DNA of 64,000 nt, from assembly GCA_005883615.1 (NCBI GenBank), contig VBEC01000016.1, forward strand, positions 93,940-157,939. Direction: 5' to 3'. Of the stretch, positions 9,235 to 20,557 are shown piece by piece; position 1 is the stretch's first letter, and every line of letters begins with the position of its first letter. Under the pieces are notes generated by a model, which worked only from the letters and a program-made list of their open reading frames with translations, had not been told where the DNA came from and made no database searches. Origin of the DNA: Chloroflexota bacterium (lineage in GTDB: Bacteria; Chloroflexota; Limnocylindria; Limnocylindrales; CSP1-4). Made by a program: the position numbers and the translations under genes.

Positions 9235-10266
9235 CTGTCCGCACGTCCGGTCCTTGCGCTCGATCTGGGTGGTACACAGATTCGGGCCGCCGTGGTTCTG
9301 CCCGACGGCGGACGGGTCGCCAGGGTGGCAACGGAGACCCCCAAGGCTCAGGGTCCTGAGGCGGTCGTTCGCGCCTGCCTCGAGTCGCTGCGCATGTCGC
9401 GCGCTCGGGCCCCGCGCCAGCTCGCAGACGGAGCGGTGGGCATCGGCGTATCGAGCCCGGGCCCCATCGACCCCTGGCGCGGCATCATCATCGAGCCGCC
9501 CAACCTGGGGCCAGAGTTTCACGACATCGAGATTGCCGCTCCACTCGAGGCGGCGCTGGGCCTGCCGGTCTACCTCGAGCGGGACACCAACGTCGCCGCA
9601 CTCGCCGAGGAGGCCTTCGGGGCGGCCAGGGACTGCCCCGACTTCCTGTACATGACCGTGTCGACGGGCATCGGCGGGGCGATCGTTTCCGAGGGCCGGA
9701 TCCTGTACGGACCGGACGCCACTGCCGGCGAGCTCGGGCACGTGCCGGTCAATCTGGACGGTCCCGTGTGCGGCTGCGGAGGCATCGCACATCTCGAGGC
9801 GTATGCGGCAGGGGCCGGCCTGTCTCGCTTCGCACGCGAGGCCGTGGCCGCCGGCACGAGCTCCTTCCTGTCGCAGCGCGCAACCCGGGACGGGCTTGAC
9901 GCACTGGGAGCGCAGGACGTGGCCGAGGGCGAGGACGCGGGAGACGCGGTTTGCGCTGCCCTCATGGCTCAGGCCCGCCATGCGTTCTCGGTTGCCTGTG
10001 CCGGCTACGTCAACATCTTCAACCCGAGCCGCATCGTGGTCGGCGGCACGATCGCAGAGAAGCAAGGCGATCGCCTGCTCGGTCCAGCGCGGGACTACGT
10101 GGCCCGATACGCCCTGAAGACCCCCCGTCGTCGGGTGGAGATCGTTCCGGCCGAGCTTGGCCCGGACGTTTCACTCGCTGGCGCATACCCATTGGTGACC
10201 GGTCGGCTCGGTGACGACCGATGGCGGCCAGGTCGCTCCGATGTCACGACCCTCGCGAGCGCCTGA
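9235..10266 (+). CDS. ROK-family sugar kinase, probable glucokinase (start uncertain)
   Basis: ATP-dependent sugar kinase feeding the glycolytic genes downstream. The phosphate-binding motif LALDLGGTQIRAAVV is encoded at 9253-9297. The first conventional start in frame is GTG 9292, which would delete it. The frame is open back to 9193 with no ATG, GTG or TTG; CTG 9235 has GAGG (9225-9228) six bases upstream and is my choice. An alternative is a sequencing error or frameshift hiding the start. Other ROK features: ELGHVPV (zinc-ligand His) and the cluster CGCGGIAHLE, where consensus is CxCGxxGCxE. The third zinc Cys is therefore His. A -10-like TAGAAT lies at 9142-9147. The ROK family also includes ManNAc kinases and repressors, but there is no N-terminal HTH here. 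Confidence 0.82.
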   Translation: MSARPVLALDLGGTQIRAAVVLPDGGRVARVATETPKAQGPEAVVRACLESLRMSRARAPRQLADGAVGIGVSSPGPIDPWRGIIIEPPNLGPEFHDIEIAAPLEAALGLPVYLERDTNVAALAEEAFGAARDCPDFLYMTVSTGIGGAIVSEGRILYGPDATAGELGHVPVNLDGPVCGCGGIAHLEAYAAGAGLSRFAREAVAAGTSSFLSQRATRDGLDALGAQDVAEGEDAGDAVCAALMAQARHAFSVACAGYVNIFNPSRIVVGGTIAEKQGDRLLGPARDYVARYALKTPRRRVEIVPAELGPDVSLAGAYPLVTGRLGDDRWRPGRSDVTTLASA

Positions 10267-10338
10267 GCCCGTGGAGGGCACCAGGCCGCACACCATCCAC
10301 GAACCTGAAGATCGATCGAGGACCAGGAGGACACATTG

Positions 10339-11370
10339 ATGGCAGTCCGCGTTGGCATCAACGGCTTCGGCCGCATCGGCCGGCAATCGCTCAAGGCGCT
10401 CATCGAGCGTGCACCGGACGTCGAGGTCGTGGCGGTCAACGACCTCGTGGACACCAGCATGAACGCCCTGCTGTTCAAGCACGACTCGACGTACGGCGCA
10501 TACCCCGGCAGCGTCGACCACACGGACGATGCGTTGATCATCGATGGCCGCGAGATCAAGGTCCTCAAGGAAAAGGACCCGGCGACGCTGCCGTGGGGCG
10601 ACCTGGGCGTGGACATCGTTCTCGAGTCGACGGGCATCTTCACCGACGCCGACAAGGCCAGGGCGCATATCGATGCCGGAGCAACGAAGGTCATCATCAG
10701 TGCGCCCGCCAGGAACGAGGACATCACGATCGTGCTGGGCGTCAACGAGGATCGCTACGATCCGGAGGCGCACCACATCATCAGCAACGCGAGCTGCACG
10801 ACCAACTGCCTTGCGCCGGCGGCCAAGGTCGTCCACGATCGCTGGACGATCGAGCGTGGCTTGATGAACACGATCCACAGCTACACCAACGACCAGCGCA
10901 TCCTGGACGTTGCCCACAAGGACCCCCGCCGTGCCCGAGCCGCGGCGTTGAACATCATCCCGACGTCGACCGGCGCGGCAAAGGCCCTGTCGCTCGTGAT
11001 CCCGGACCTCAAGGGTAGATTCGACGGGTTCAGCCTCCGGGTCCCGACGCCCACCGTCTCGGTCGTCGATTTCACAGCCGATGTGAGCCGCCCGACCTCC
11101 GTCGAGGAGGTCAACGCCGCATTCCGCGAGGCCGCCGCCGGTCCGCTGAAGGGCATCCTGGGCGTATCGGACGAGCCCCTCGTATCGACCGACTTCCGGG
11201 GCGACAGTCGCTCCTCGATCATCGACGCGGAATCGACGATGGTGCTGGGCGGCACGATGGTCAAGGTGATCAGCTGGTACGACAACGAATGGGGCTACAG
11301 CTGCCGCGTCGCGGATCTCATCGCGTTCGTGGCGGCCCGACAGCCTGTCGGGGAGCGCGCGACCGCCTGA
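10339..11370 (+). CDS. gap: Glyceraldehyde-3-phosphate dehydrogenase, type I
   Basis: Oxidises and phosphorylates glyceraldehyde-3-phosphate to 1,3-bisphosphoglycerate with NAD(P). The N-terminal Rossmann motif is INGFGRIGR. The catalytic Cys lies in [12 protein letters not shown] near residue 155. The substrate-loop motif [12 protein letters not shown] and the C-terminal [13 protein letters not shown] are intact. At 343 residues it is normal length. I chose ATG 10339 over the adjacent in-frame TTG 10336 because AGGAGG (10325-10330) sits 8 bases before the ATG. It is followed by pgk (76-bp gap) and eno, forming a lower-glycolysis cluster with the upstream ROK kinase. Confidence 0.96.
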   Translation: MAVRVGINGFGRIGRQSLKALIERAPDVEVVAVNDLVDTSMNALLFKHDSTYGAYPGSVDHTDDALIIDGREIKVLKEKDPATLPWGDLGVDIVLESTGIFTDADKARAHIDAGATKVIISAPARNEDITIVLGVNEDRYDPEAHHIISNASCTTNCLAPAAKVVHDRWTIERGLMNTIHSYTNDQRILDVAHKDPRRARAAALNIIPTSTGAAKALSLVIPDLKGRFDGFSLRVPTPTVSVVDFTADVSRPTSVEEVNAAFREAAAGPLKGILGVSDEPLVSTDFRGDSRSSIIDAESTMVLGGTMVKVISWYDNEWGYSCRVADLIAFVAARQPVGERATA

Positions 11371-11446
11371 TCGAACCAGCCCGAGCCATGAGGGTATTGG
11401 CAACCGCGGTCGAACCCTCTCAGCGCGCCGCCAAGGACGATGCCCC

Positions 11447-14661
<3,215 letters not shown>

Positions 14662-14663
<2 letters not shown>

Positions 14664-14712
14664 CGACGGTCGAAACCAGACTACGGTCGAGGCCTGACGA
14701 CGGTCGAGGCCT
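14662..14712. repeat. Three tandem 17-bp units between convergent genes
   Basis: The units at 14662-14678, 14679-14695 and 14696-14712 follow the pattern GAC[G/T]ACGGTCGA[A/G][A/G]CC[A/T]. Copies 2 and 3 differ at one base; copy 1 differs at three to four. The array starts at the stop codon of the membrane-protein gene and ends 12 bp before the end of rpsT. It has no T-run, so it does not look like a standard terminator. Confidence 0.8.
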
Positions 14713-14724
14713 GGCTTCGGACGG

Positions 14725-15384
14725 CTAGCTGTCCTCGGCCTTCTTGCGGGTAGCCCGCGGCGCGCTCTTTGACTCGCTCGCCTTTGCCTTGGACGTCCCG
14801 CTCGACGCCTTGCTCGAGGCCTCAGCTCGTGGCTTGGCGGTTGAAGCCCGCGAAGCCGATGCCTTCGTCTTCGCGGCTGCGGTCGATGTGGCCTTCGCGG
14901 GGGTGGCAGATGTGCGCGCCGCGGCCTCGGCGCGCGCCGTCTTGGACAATGCGGCCCGCGCCTTGCCGGCTGCGGTCTGCGCCCCCTTCGCCTTGGTCGC
15001 CTTCGATGCGGCAACACGAGCCTTGGCCGCCTTGACGGCCGCGGCCCGACCGGTGGTCTTGGCCGGGTGCCCGGCGGCCTGGACGGAAACACCACCGAGA
15101 GCGGCGTTCATCTTGAGAGTCAGTCGCGATTTCCGTCGCGCCGCAGCATTGGGGTGGATGGCCCCGGTCTTGGCTGCCTTGTCGAGGGCGCTGATCGCCT
15201 GGGCGAGGGCGGCTGCGGGATCGCCGGTGTCGGGGTGAGCGGCGACTCGGAGCGCCGTCGCCACGTATGTCTTCGCGGCGCTTCGCCGAGGGCCATTGAC
15301 CGTTTCGCGACGCGCGGCCGTCCGGACGCGTTTGAGAGCTGACGGCGTCCGGGTGCCTGTCCAACCGCGCGGTTTCGTTGCCAA
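14725..15384 (-). CDS. rpsT: Ribosomal protein bS20 with long Ala/Lys/Ser-rich tail
   Basis: Binds 16S rRNA in the body of the 30S subunit. Residues about 15-95 match S20: KRVRTAARR, RSAAKTYVATALRVAA, QAISALDKAAKTGAIHPN and RRKSRLTLKMN. S20 normally ends near residue 90. Here about 120 more residues of repetitive Ala, Lys, Ser and Thr follow, resembling histone H1 tails or mycobacterial-type basic extensions. The tail is probably disordered and RNA- or DNA-binding. The start is TTG, with GAGG seven bases upstream on the minus strand. An extended -10 (TGCTACCAT) lies at 15487-15479, giving a leader of roughly 85 bases. Confidence 0.88.
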   Translation of the reverse strand: MATKPRGWTGTRTPSALKRVRTAARRETVNGPRRSAAKTYVATALRVAAHPDTGDPAAALAQAISALDKAAKTGAIHPNAAARRKSRLTLKMNAALGGVSVQAAGHPAKTTGRAAAVKAAKARVAASKATKAKGAQTAAGKARAALSKTARAEAAARTSATPAKATSTAAAKTKASASRASTAKPRAEASSKASSGTSKAKASESKSAPRATRKKAEDS

Positions 15385-15478
15385 CTTCCAACCTCAGAGC
15401 ATTGGGGGCGAGTTCTGGACCAGCCCGTCAGGAGGGCGCGGACCGGACACGGATCATGGGCGCCCGGCGCGACGGTGC

Positions 15479-15487
15479 ATGGTAGCA
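15479..15487 (-). promoter_or_regulatory. Extended -10 element upstream of rpsT
   Basis: On the minus strand this reads TGCTACCAT, identical to the nine-base element before hrcA at 20435-20443. No TTGACA-like -35 is visible at the right spacing. The match between two unrelated genes is the support for its being a promoter. Confidence 0.45.
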
Positions 15488-15503
15488 GAGGACCTGCGCC
15501 GGC

Positions 15504-15547
15504 GATCGAGCGTCTCGATGATCGAGCGTCGCATCGGCGATCGAGCG
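15504..15547. repeat. Three copies of GATCGAGCG in a divergent intergenic region
   Basis: Copies lie at 15504-15512, 15520-15528 and 15539-15547, spaced 16 and 19 bases apart, between rpsT (minus) and the DMT transporter (plus). A fourth degenerate GATCG occurs near 15560. They could be operator half-sites or simple drift in GATCG-rich sequence. Confidence 0.5.
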
Positions 15548-15623
15548 GCCGCTTCGACGATCGGGAGTCCCTGCGGCTAGGCCGGGCCGGGCGCGCCCGC
15601 TCGGTCATGCCAGACTGTTCGGC

Positions 15624-16481
15624 GTGGAGGCCATCCTGGGTGGCGCCGTGACAGCCGGCTGCTGGGCGGTCTCGACGCTCTCTTCATCCCGTAGCGCTCG
15701 TCGCATCGGCGCGCTGTCGACCCTCGCGTGGGTCATGGTCGTCGGTCTCGCGGTCTCGGTGCCCATCGTCGCCGTTGGCGGCGTCGGACAGGCCCTCACC
15801 ACGGACCAGGTCGTGCTCCTCGCCATCGCCGGAATCAGCAACGTCGTGGGCCTGCTCTTCGGATACACGGCACTGCGGCTCGGCAAGGTCGCCGTCGTCG
15901 CCCCGATCATGTCCACCGAGGGAGCCCTCGGGGCGGTCATCGCGATCGCGGCCGGGGAGCCGCTAGCGGCCGCCAGCGGAGTCGTGCTGGCGCTGATTGC
16001 CCTTGGTGTCCTGCTGACAGCAACGGAGGTCCCCGAGTGGTCGCCCGCGGCACGGAACGCCGAGCCTGTCCTCGTCCCGGCCGGGCTGGCCCTCGCGGCC
16101 GCGGCCTGCTTCGGCGTGAACCTCTACGTGTCGGGCCGGATCGGGATCGAGCTGTCGGTGGCGTGGGCCGTTCTGCCGGCACGCGTCGCCGGAGCCGTCG
16201 TTGTTGCCGTCCCGTTGCTGCTCACGGGCCGCGCGACCCTGACTCGGCAGGCAGTCCCTTTCGTCGTCATTTCGGGGATCCTCGAGGTCGCGGGTATCGC
16301 GGCGTTCGCACTGGCGGCGCGCGGCGGCATCGCCGTGAGCTCGGTCGTCGCGTCGCAATTCGCGGCCATCGCGGCAGTCGTGAGCGTGCTGCTGTTCCAT
16401 GAACGACTGGCCCGCCATCAGCTCGTCGGCGTGACGATCATCGCAACGGGTGTGGCCGTCCTGACGGCGATCCAGGGCTGA
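15624..16481 (+). CDS. DMT-superfamily (EamA) transporter
   Basis: A 285-residue inner-membrane protein with ten predicted helices in two five-helix EamA halves, about residues 1-130 and 145-285. Recognisable pieces are [15 protein letters not shown] at the end of the first half and the charged FHERLARHQ before the last helix. The family exports or imports small metabolites such as amino acids or nucleotides; the substrate here is unknown. The start is GTG. A weak -10-like CAGACT ends 7 bases upstream, so the mRNA may be almost leaderless. lepA starts 5 bases after the stop. Confidence 0.85.
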   Translation: MEAILGGAVTAGCWAVSTLSSSRSARRIGALSTLAWVMVVGLAVSVPIVAVGGVGQALTTDQVVLLAIAGISNVVGLLFGYTALRLGKVAVVAPIMSTEGALGAVIAIAAGEPLAAASGVVLALIALGVLLTATEVPEWSPAARNAEPVLVPAGLALAAAACFGVNLYVSGRIGIELSVAWAVLPARVAGAVVVAVPLLLTGRATLTRQAVPFVVISGILEVAGIAAFALAARGGIAVSSVVASQFAAIAAVVSVLLFHERLARHQLVGVTIIATGVAVLTAIQG

Positions 16482-16486
16482 TCGAC

Positions 16487-18298
16487 GTGATCCCCCAGGA
16501 CCGCCTGCGCAACTTTTCGATCATCGCCCACATCGATCACGGCAAGTCCACGCTGGCCGATCGCCTCCTCGAGCTGACGCACACGATCGACGCGCGCCAG
16601 ATGACCAGCCAGGTGCTGGACTCGATGGACCTCGAGCGCGAAAAGGGAATCACGATCAAGGCTCGCGCCGTGCGGCTCGAGTACACGAGCAGTCGCGACG
16701 GCCTGGTCTACGGCTTGAACCTCATCGACACGCCGGGCCACGTCGACTTCAGTTACGAGGTAAGCCGAAGCCTGCAAGCGTGCGAGGGGGCGATCCTGGT
16801 GGTCGATGCCAGCCAGGGCATCGAGGCGCAGACCCTGGCCAACGTGCATCTCGCCCTACGGGAAGGGCTCACGATCGTCCCCGTGCTGAACAAGATCGAC
16901 CTCCCGTCGGCCCAGCCGGAGCTCGTGCTGGAGGAGCTGGAGAACGTCCTCGCGATTCCGCGCGAGGAGGTGATCCTCGCCTCGGCCAAGGAGGGCACCG
17001 GCGTGCCCGACATCCTGGAGGCCATCGTGGCACGCATCCCGGCTCCCAGGGGGAACCCGAAGGATCGCCTCCAGGGACTGATCTTCGACTCCCACTACGA
17101 TCCCTACAAGGGCGTCGTGGTCTACGTCCGCCTTGCAGCCGGGACCCTTCACGAGCACGAAGAGGTGCGGCTGATGGCCTCGGGCGCGGAGTCCGAGATC
17201 CTCGAGCTTGGCGTGTTCCGGCCCGGGCTCGTGCCTGTCCGCTCGCTCTCGGCCGGCGAGGTGGGCTACGTGGCCACCGGCCTCAAGAGCGTCCGCGACG
17301 CACAGGTCGGCGACACCATCACGAGCGCGGGCCGTCCCGCCGCCGAACCGGTGCCCGGGTACCAGGAAGCCAAGAGCCTGGTCTTCGCCGGCCTCTATCC
17401 CCTCAGCGGCGAGGATTATCCGCTGCTCCGCGACGCCCTCGAGAAGCTGCACCTCAACGACGCAAGCTTCACCTACAAGGCCGAAAGCTCGGTGGCACTC
17501 GGGTTCGGCTTCCGGTGCGGGTTCCTGGGGCTGCTGCACATGGAAATCGTGCAGGAGCGGCTCGAGCGCGAGTTCGGGCTGGATCTGATCGCATCGGCAC
17601 CGTCGGTCGAGTACCAGGTGGTTCTGACCCACGGCCGGGGAACCGTGGCCGTCGACAATCCCTCGCGCCTGCCCGCCGCCAACGACATCGAAGAGATCCA
17701 GGAGCCCTGGGTGAAGCTCTCCGTGGTGACCCCGGCCAGCTACATCGGGCCGCTGATGGAGCTTTCGACCAATCGCCGCGGCGCGTTCCAGGACCTCGAA
17801 TACCTGGATCCGCAGCGGGTCCTGATGCGCTTCCACATGCCGCTGGCTGAGCTCATCGTCGACTACTACGACCAGCTCAAGAGCCGGACCGCCGGCTACG
17901 CGTCGATGGACTACGAAGAGGCCGGCTACCGGCCCGCAAACCTGGTCAAGGTCGACATCATGGTCAACGGCGAACCCGTCGATGCGTTGTCGCTCATCGT
18001 CCACCGCGAGCGCGCGCAGAGCACGGGCCGGGTGCTCGTGGAGGCGCTCAGGAAGCTGATCCCGCGGCAGATGTTCGAAGTACCCATCCAGGCCGCGATC
18101 GGGTCCAACGTGATCGCCCGCGAAACCGTGCGCGCGCTCCGCAAGAACGTGCTGGCCAAGTGCTACGGTGGGGACATCACCCGGAAGCGCAAGCTCCTCG
18201 AGAAGCAGAAAGAGGGCAAGCAGCGAATGAAGCGGGTGGGCTCGGTCGAGATCCCCCAGGAAGCATTCCTGGCGATCCTGCGGATGGGCGAGGGCTGA
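16487..18298 (+). CDS. lepA: Elongation factor 4 (LepA)
   Basis: Ribosome-associated GTPase that aids initiation and remobilises stalled ribosomes. At 603 residues it has standard length. GTPase motifs: G1 [13 protein letters not shown] near residues 10-22, G3 DTPGHVDF, G4 NKIDLP and a G5-like SAKEG. The family-specific C-terminal domain is complete ([17 protein letters not shown], then [17 protein letters not shown]). The start is GTG 16487, matching the usual N-terminus ([13 protein letters not shown]). It lies in a same-strand run with the DMT transporter (5-bp gap) and the CPBP-like gene (7-bp gap). Confidence 0.97.
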   Translation: MIPQDRLRNFSIIAHIDHGKSTLADRLLELTHTIDARQMTSQVLDSMDLEREKGITIKARAVRLEYTSSRDGLVYGLNLIDTPGHVDFSYEVSRSLQACEGAILVVDASQGIEAQTLANVHLALREGLTIVPVLNKIDLPSAQPELVLEELENVLAIPREEVILASAKEGTGVPDILEAIVARIPAPRGNPKDRLQGLIFDSHYDPYKGVVVYVRLAAGTLHEHEEVRLMASGAESEILELGVFRPGLVPVRSLSAGEVGYVATGLKSVRDAQVGDTITSAGRPAAEPVPGYQEAKSLVFAGLYPLSGEDYPLLRDALEKLHLNDASFTYKAESSVALGFGFRCGFLGLLHMEIVQERLEREFGLDLIASAPSVEYQVVLTHGRGTVAVDNPSRLPAANDIEEIQEPWVKLSVVTPASYIGPLMELSTNRRGAFQDLEYLDPQRVLMRFHMPLAELIVDYYDQLKSRTAGYASMDYEEAGYRPANLVKVDIMVNGEPVDALSLIVHRERAQSTGRVLVEALRKLIPRQMFEVPIQAAIGSNVIARETVRALRKNVLAKCYGGDITRKRKLLEKQKEGKQRMKRVGSVEIPQEAFLAILRMGEG

Positions 18299-18305
18299 CG
18301 GCCCG

Positions 18306-19076
18306 ATGGAGCTCACGACGACGCTGCGCGTCCTCGTCACTCTCGGCATCGTCCTGATTCTCGTGATGCTGCGCGTGGATGCCGAGCGCTTCGGCGCGGC
18401 CGAATACGACGAGGCGCGCAGGGACGGGCACTGGCCGTCGCTCGGGCGGCGCCTCGCGTGGTACGCGCTCGGATTCGGACTCGTCATCGCCGCGGCATTC
18501 GTCTACCCGCGGGAGGCCACCCACGACCTGTATCTGGGGCTCGGCGACCGGGCCGGCTCGCTCATCGGCGGGCTCCTCTTCGCAGGGATCGGCACCGCCC
18601 AGGCTGTGGGTTTCGCCGTGTACCGCTATCACCACGTTCGCCTGCCGGACCCCCGCGCCTATCCCGGGGCGCTGCTCAACGCCGTTGCCACGTCGTTCAT
18701 CGACGAGGCCGCGTTCCGCGGCATCCTGCTGGCCTTCCTGGTCGGGGCCGGCCTGCCGCCCCTCGTGGCCATCACGGGACAGGCTCTCGCCTACGCGCTG
18801 GCAACTCGCCTGGGCGCCCCTGGCCGCGATCGCTACATGCTGGGGCTGGTCCTGTTCGTTGGCTTCGCCAGCGGTCTCCTGACCGTTACCGTCGGGGGGA
18901 TTGGCGGGGCGTTCCTGGGCCACGCCGTGACGCGTTGCGCGGTCTTCCTGGCGACCGGCCACGCCGGCCAGGTGGCGCCGCGAGGGCGCGAGAAGGAGGA
19001 CATCGAGCGCAAACGACGAACGCCCGAGGGCTGGAATGCGGTGGGAGCCAGGGATTCGAACAGCGGAGATCGCTGA
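18306..19076 (+). CDS. CPBP-like intramembrane protein (variant protease motif)
   Basis: A 256-residue multi-pass membrane protein with about seven helices. The sequence FIDEAAFRGILLAFL near residues 136-150 matches CPBP (Abi/Rce1-like) motif 1, EExxxR, with the first Glu replaced by Asp. A later FLGHAVTR could supply the family's His. If active it would be a glutamic-type intramembrane protease; the substitution makes this uncertain. It lies 7 bp after lepA. The last about 15 codons read through a sequence resembling the 3' end of a tRNA on the opposite strand (19040-19061), so the C-terminus may be acquired. Confidence 0.65.
   Translation: MELTTTLRVLVTLGIVLILVMLRVDAERFGAAEYDEARRDGHWPSLGRRLAWYALGFGLVIAAAFVYPREATHDLYLGLGDRAGSLIGGLLFAGIGTAQAVGFAVYRYHHVRLPDPRAYPGALLNAVATSFIDEAAFRGILLAFLVGAGLPPLVAITGQALAYALATRLGAPGRDRYMLGLVLFVGFASGLLTVTVGGIGGAFLGHAVTRCAVFLATGHAGQVAPRGREKEDIERKRRTPEGWNAVGARDSNSGDR
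19040..19061 (-). other. tRNA 3'-end-like sequence (T-loop and acceptor strand), no full tRNA
   Basis: The minus strand reads GTTCGAATCCCTGGCTCCCACC, here split as GTTCGAATCCC (T-loop and stem) and TGGCTCCCACC (acceptor and CC). The bases upstream do not pair with CCCTG to form a T-stem, and no D-arm, anticodon arm or matching 5' acceptor exists. It resembles the short 3' tRNA copy left at integrase attachment sites. Confidence 0.4.
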
Positions 19077-19103
19077 AGCAGCCACCCGGGCTGCCCCTGG
19101 CCC

Positions 19104-20375
19104 ATGACCGAACGGGAGCCGGCCGAACTCGCGACCGGCCTGGAGGCCGCCTCCGGGCCCGCGCCGAGGAGCCTCTACGTCCACGTTCCATTCTGTGTGT
19201 CGCTGTGTCCGTACTGCGACTTCGTCGTGTACACGGGTCGTTCGACCCGCGGGCCGCGCAGCCGGATCGACGCATTTGTCGGCGCGCTCAGCCAGGAGCT
19301 GGAGCTGCGCGCGGACATCGTTGATGCCCGGTTCGGCGCACTTGGCAGCGTCGCCCGACGTCCGCTCGATACGCTCTATTTCGGCGGTGGGACGCCGTCT
19401 CTTCTGCCTCCGGCTTCGATCGCCGCCCTGGTGCAGGTGGTGCGCGAACGCTTCGGTCTTGCGACGGAGGCTGAGGTGACGCTCGAGGCGAACCCCGGGC
19501 CGGACGACCGAGGCGATGCCACGGGCTTTGCCGATGCCGGCGTGACGCGCCTCTCTCTGGGCGCGCAGAGTTTTCAGGACGAGGAATTGCGGACACTCGG
19601 TCGTCGACACCGCGGGGCCCACGTGGCCGATGCCGTCCTGGCTGCGCGCTCCGCCAGGATTGCCTCGATCAACATCGACCTTCTCTACGACGTTCCCGGC
19701 CAGACGCTGGCGAGCTGGACGGACAGCCTCGAGCGGGCCCTGGCCTTGGCACCGGACCACGTCTCGCTGTACGCGCTGACACTCGACGATCCCGACGCCG
19801 AAGGACTGACAGGGGAGTTGGGTGACCATCTTCCGACGCGGTCTGGCGCGAGGCGCTGGCGGGCCGCCTCTCGCCGACGCCAGGACGACGAACGCGCCAC
19901 GGCCATGTACCACCACGCGACGGCTCTCCTTGCCGGCGAGGGCTGGCGTGCGTACGAGATCAGTAACTGGGCGCGGCGTGGCCACGAGAGCCGCCACAAC
20001 CTGGCCTACTGGTGGCGGCAGCCATATGAAGCCGTGGGACCCGGTGCGCACGCCTTCGACGGCACCCGAAGGCGCTGGAACGCGGCCCGCCTCGAGGGCT
20101 ACCTCGCCGCCCTGCAGCCGCCCGATGGTTCGAAGCCGATACTCCCGCCGGGCTCCTCGGAGACGGTTGATGCATCGACCGCTGCCGCCGAGAGCATGAT
20201 CCTCGGGCTGCGCCTCGACACCGGCGTGCCTGCGGAGCTCATGGCGGAGCCAGCCCTCACCGACGCCTTTGCCTGGGCGAAGTCGCTTGGCTTTCTGCTC
20301 GTCGATGGCAGCAGGGTCCGCCTTACCACCCGCGGCCGCCTGTTCTCGAACGAGCTGTTCGCCCGCCTGATTTGA
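19104..20375 (+). CDS. hemW: HemW-type radical SAM protein (coproporphyrinogen oxidase-like)
   Basis: A radical SAM enzyme of the HemW/HemN family. HemW is regarded as a heme chaperone rather than the oxidase. The [4Fe-4S] motif CVSLCPYC lies at about residues 31-38. The glycine motif GGGTPSLL follows near 95-102, then LGAQSFQDEELRTLGRRH and NIDLLYDVPGQT. The C-terminal HemW domain includes YEISNWARRGHESRHN and the winged-helix end TTRGRLFSNELF. At 423 residues the length is normal, apart from an Arg-rich insertion near 245-260 (bases 19834-19885). The ATG at 19104 is 27 bp after the CPBP-like gene. It precedes the hrcA promoter; hemW next to hrcA-dnaK is a common bacterial arrangement. Confidence 0.92.
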   Translation: MTEREPAELATGLEAASGPAPRSLYVHVPFCVSLCPYCDFVVYTGRSTRGPRSRIDAFVGALSQELELRADIVDARFGALGSVARRPLDTLYFGGGTPSLLPPASIAALVQVVRERFGLATEAEVTLEANPGPDDRGDATGFADAGVTRLSLGAQSFQDEELRTLGRRHRGAHVADAVLAARSARIASINIDLLYDVPGQTLASWTDSLERALALAPDHVSLYALTLDDPDAEGLTGELGDHLPTRSGARRWRAASRRRQDDERATAMYHHATALLAGEGWRAYEISNWARRGHESRHNLAYWWRQPYEAVGPGAHAFDGTRRRWNAARLEGYLAALQPPDGSKPILPPGSSETVDASTAAAESMILGLRLDTGVPAELMAEPALTDAFAWAKSLGFLLVDGSRVRLTTRGRLFSNELFARLI

Positions 20376-20413
20376 CCGGGGAAAACGGGGAATGGGGCCG
20401 CCCCGCGGCTGCG

Positions 20414-20443
20414 TTGACACTCGTAGGACGCGACTGCTACCAT
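20414..20443 (+). promoter_or_regulatory. Heat-shock operon promoter (consensus -35, extended -10)
   Basis: A perfect TTGACA (20414-20419) is followed 18 bases later by TACCAT (20438-20443), preceded by TG (20435-20436) as an extended -10. The predicted start near 20450 lies just upstream of the CIRCE operator, so HrcA bound there would block initiation or early elongation. Confidence 0.75.
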
Positions 20444-20456
20444 GCCCTCGAACGAA

Positions 20457-20483
20457 TTAGCACTCTACCCGTGAGAGTGCTAA
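20457..20483 (+). promoter_or_regulatory. CIRCE operator for HrcA
   Basis: A perfect inverted repeat, TTAGCACTC (20457-20465), a nine-base spacer, and GAGTGCTAA (20475-20483), exactly the CIRCE consensus. It lies in the 5' leader of hrcA-grpE-dnaK, showing autoregulated negative control by HrcA. No second CIRCE was found before dnaJ. Confidence 0.97.
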
Positions 20484-20557
20484 CCGGCTGAGCAATCAAC
20501 TCAGAAGGTCTTACTCAGAACTCAGAACGGCTCTCCCAGCTGGAAGAAGGCCCCACC

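Noticed and set aside
16856..18487. Minus-strand open frame of 543 codons opposite lepA
   Set aside because: Shadow of lepA in a GC-rich genome; no domain or ribosome site.
18177..20420. Long minus-strand open frame (747 codons) opposite lepA end, CPBP-like gene and hemW
   Set aside because: Its composition is a mirror of the plus-strand codons, it has no recognisable domain, and it crosses three well-supported genes.
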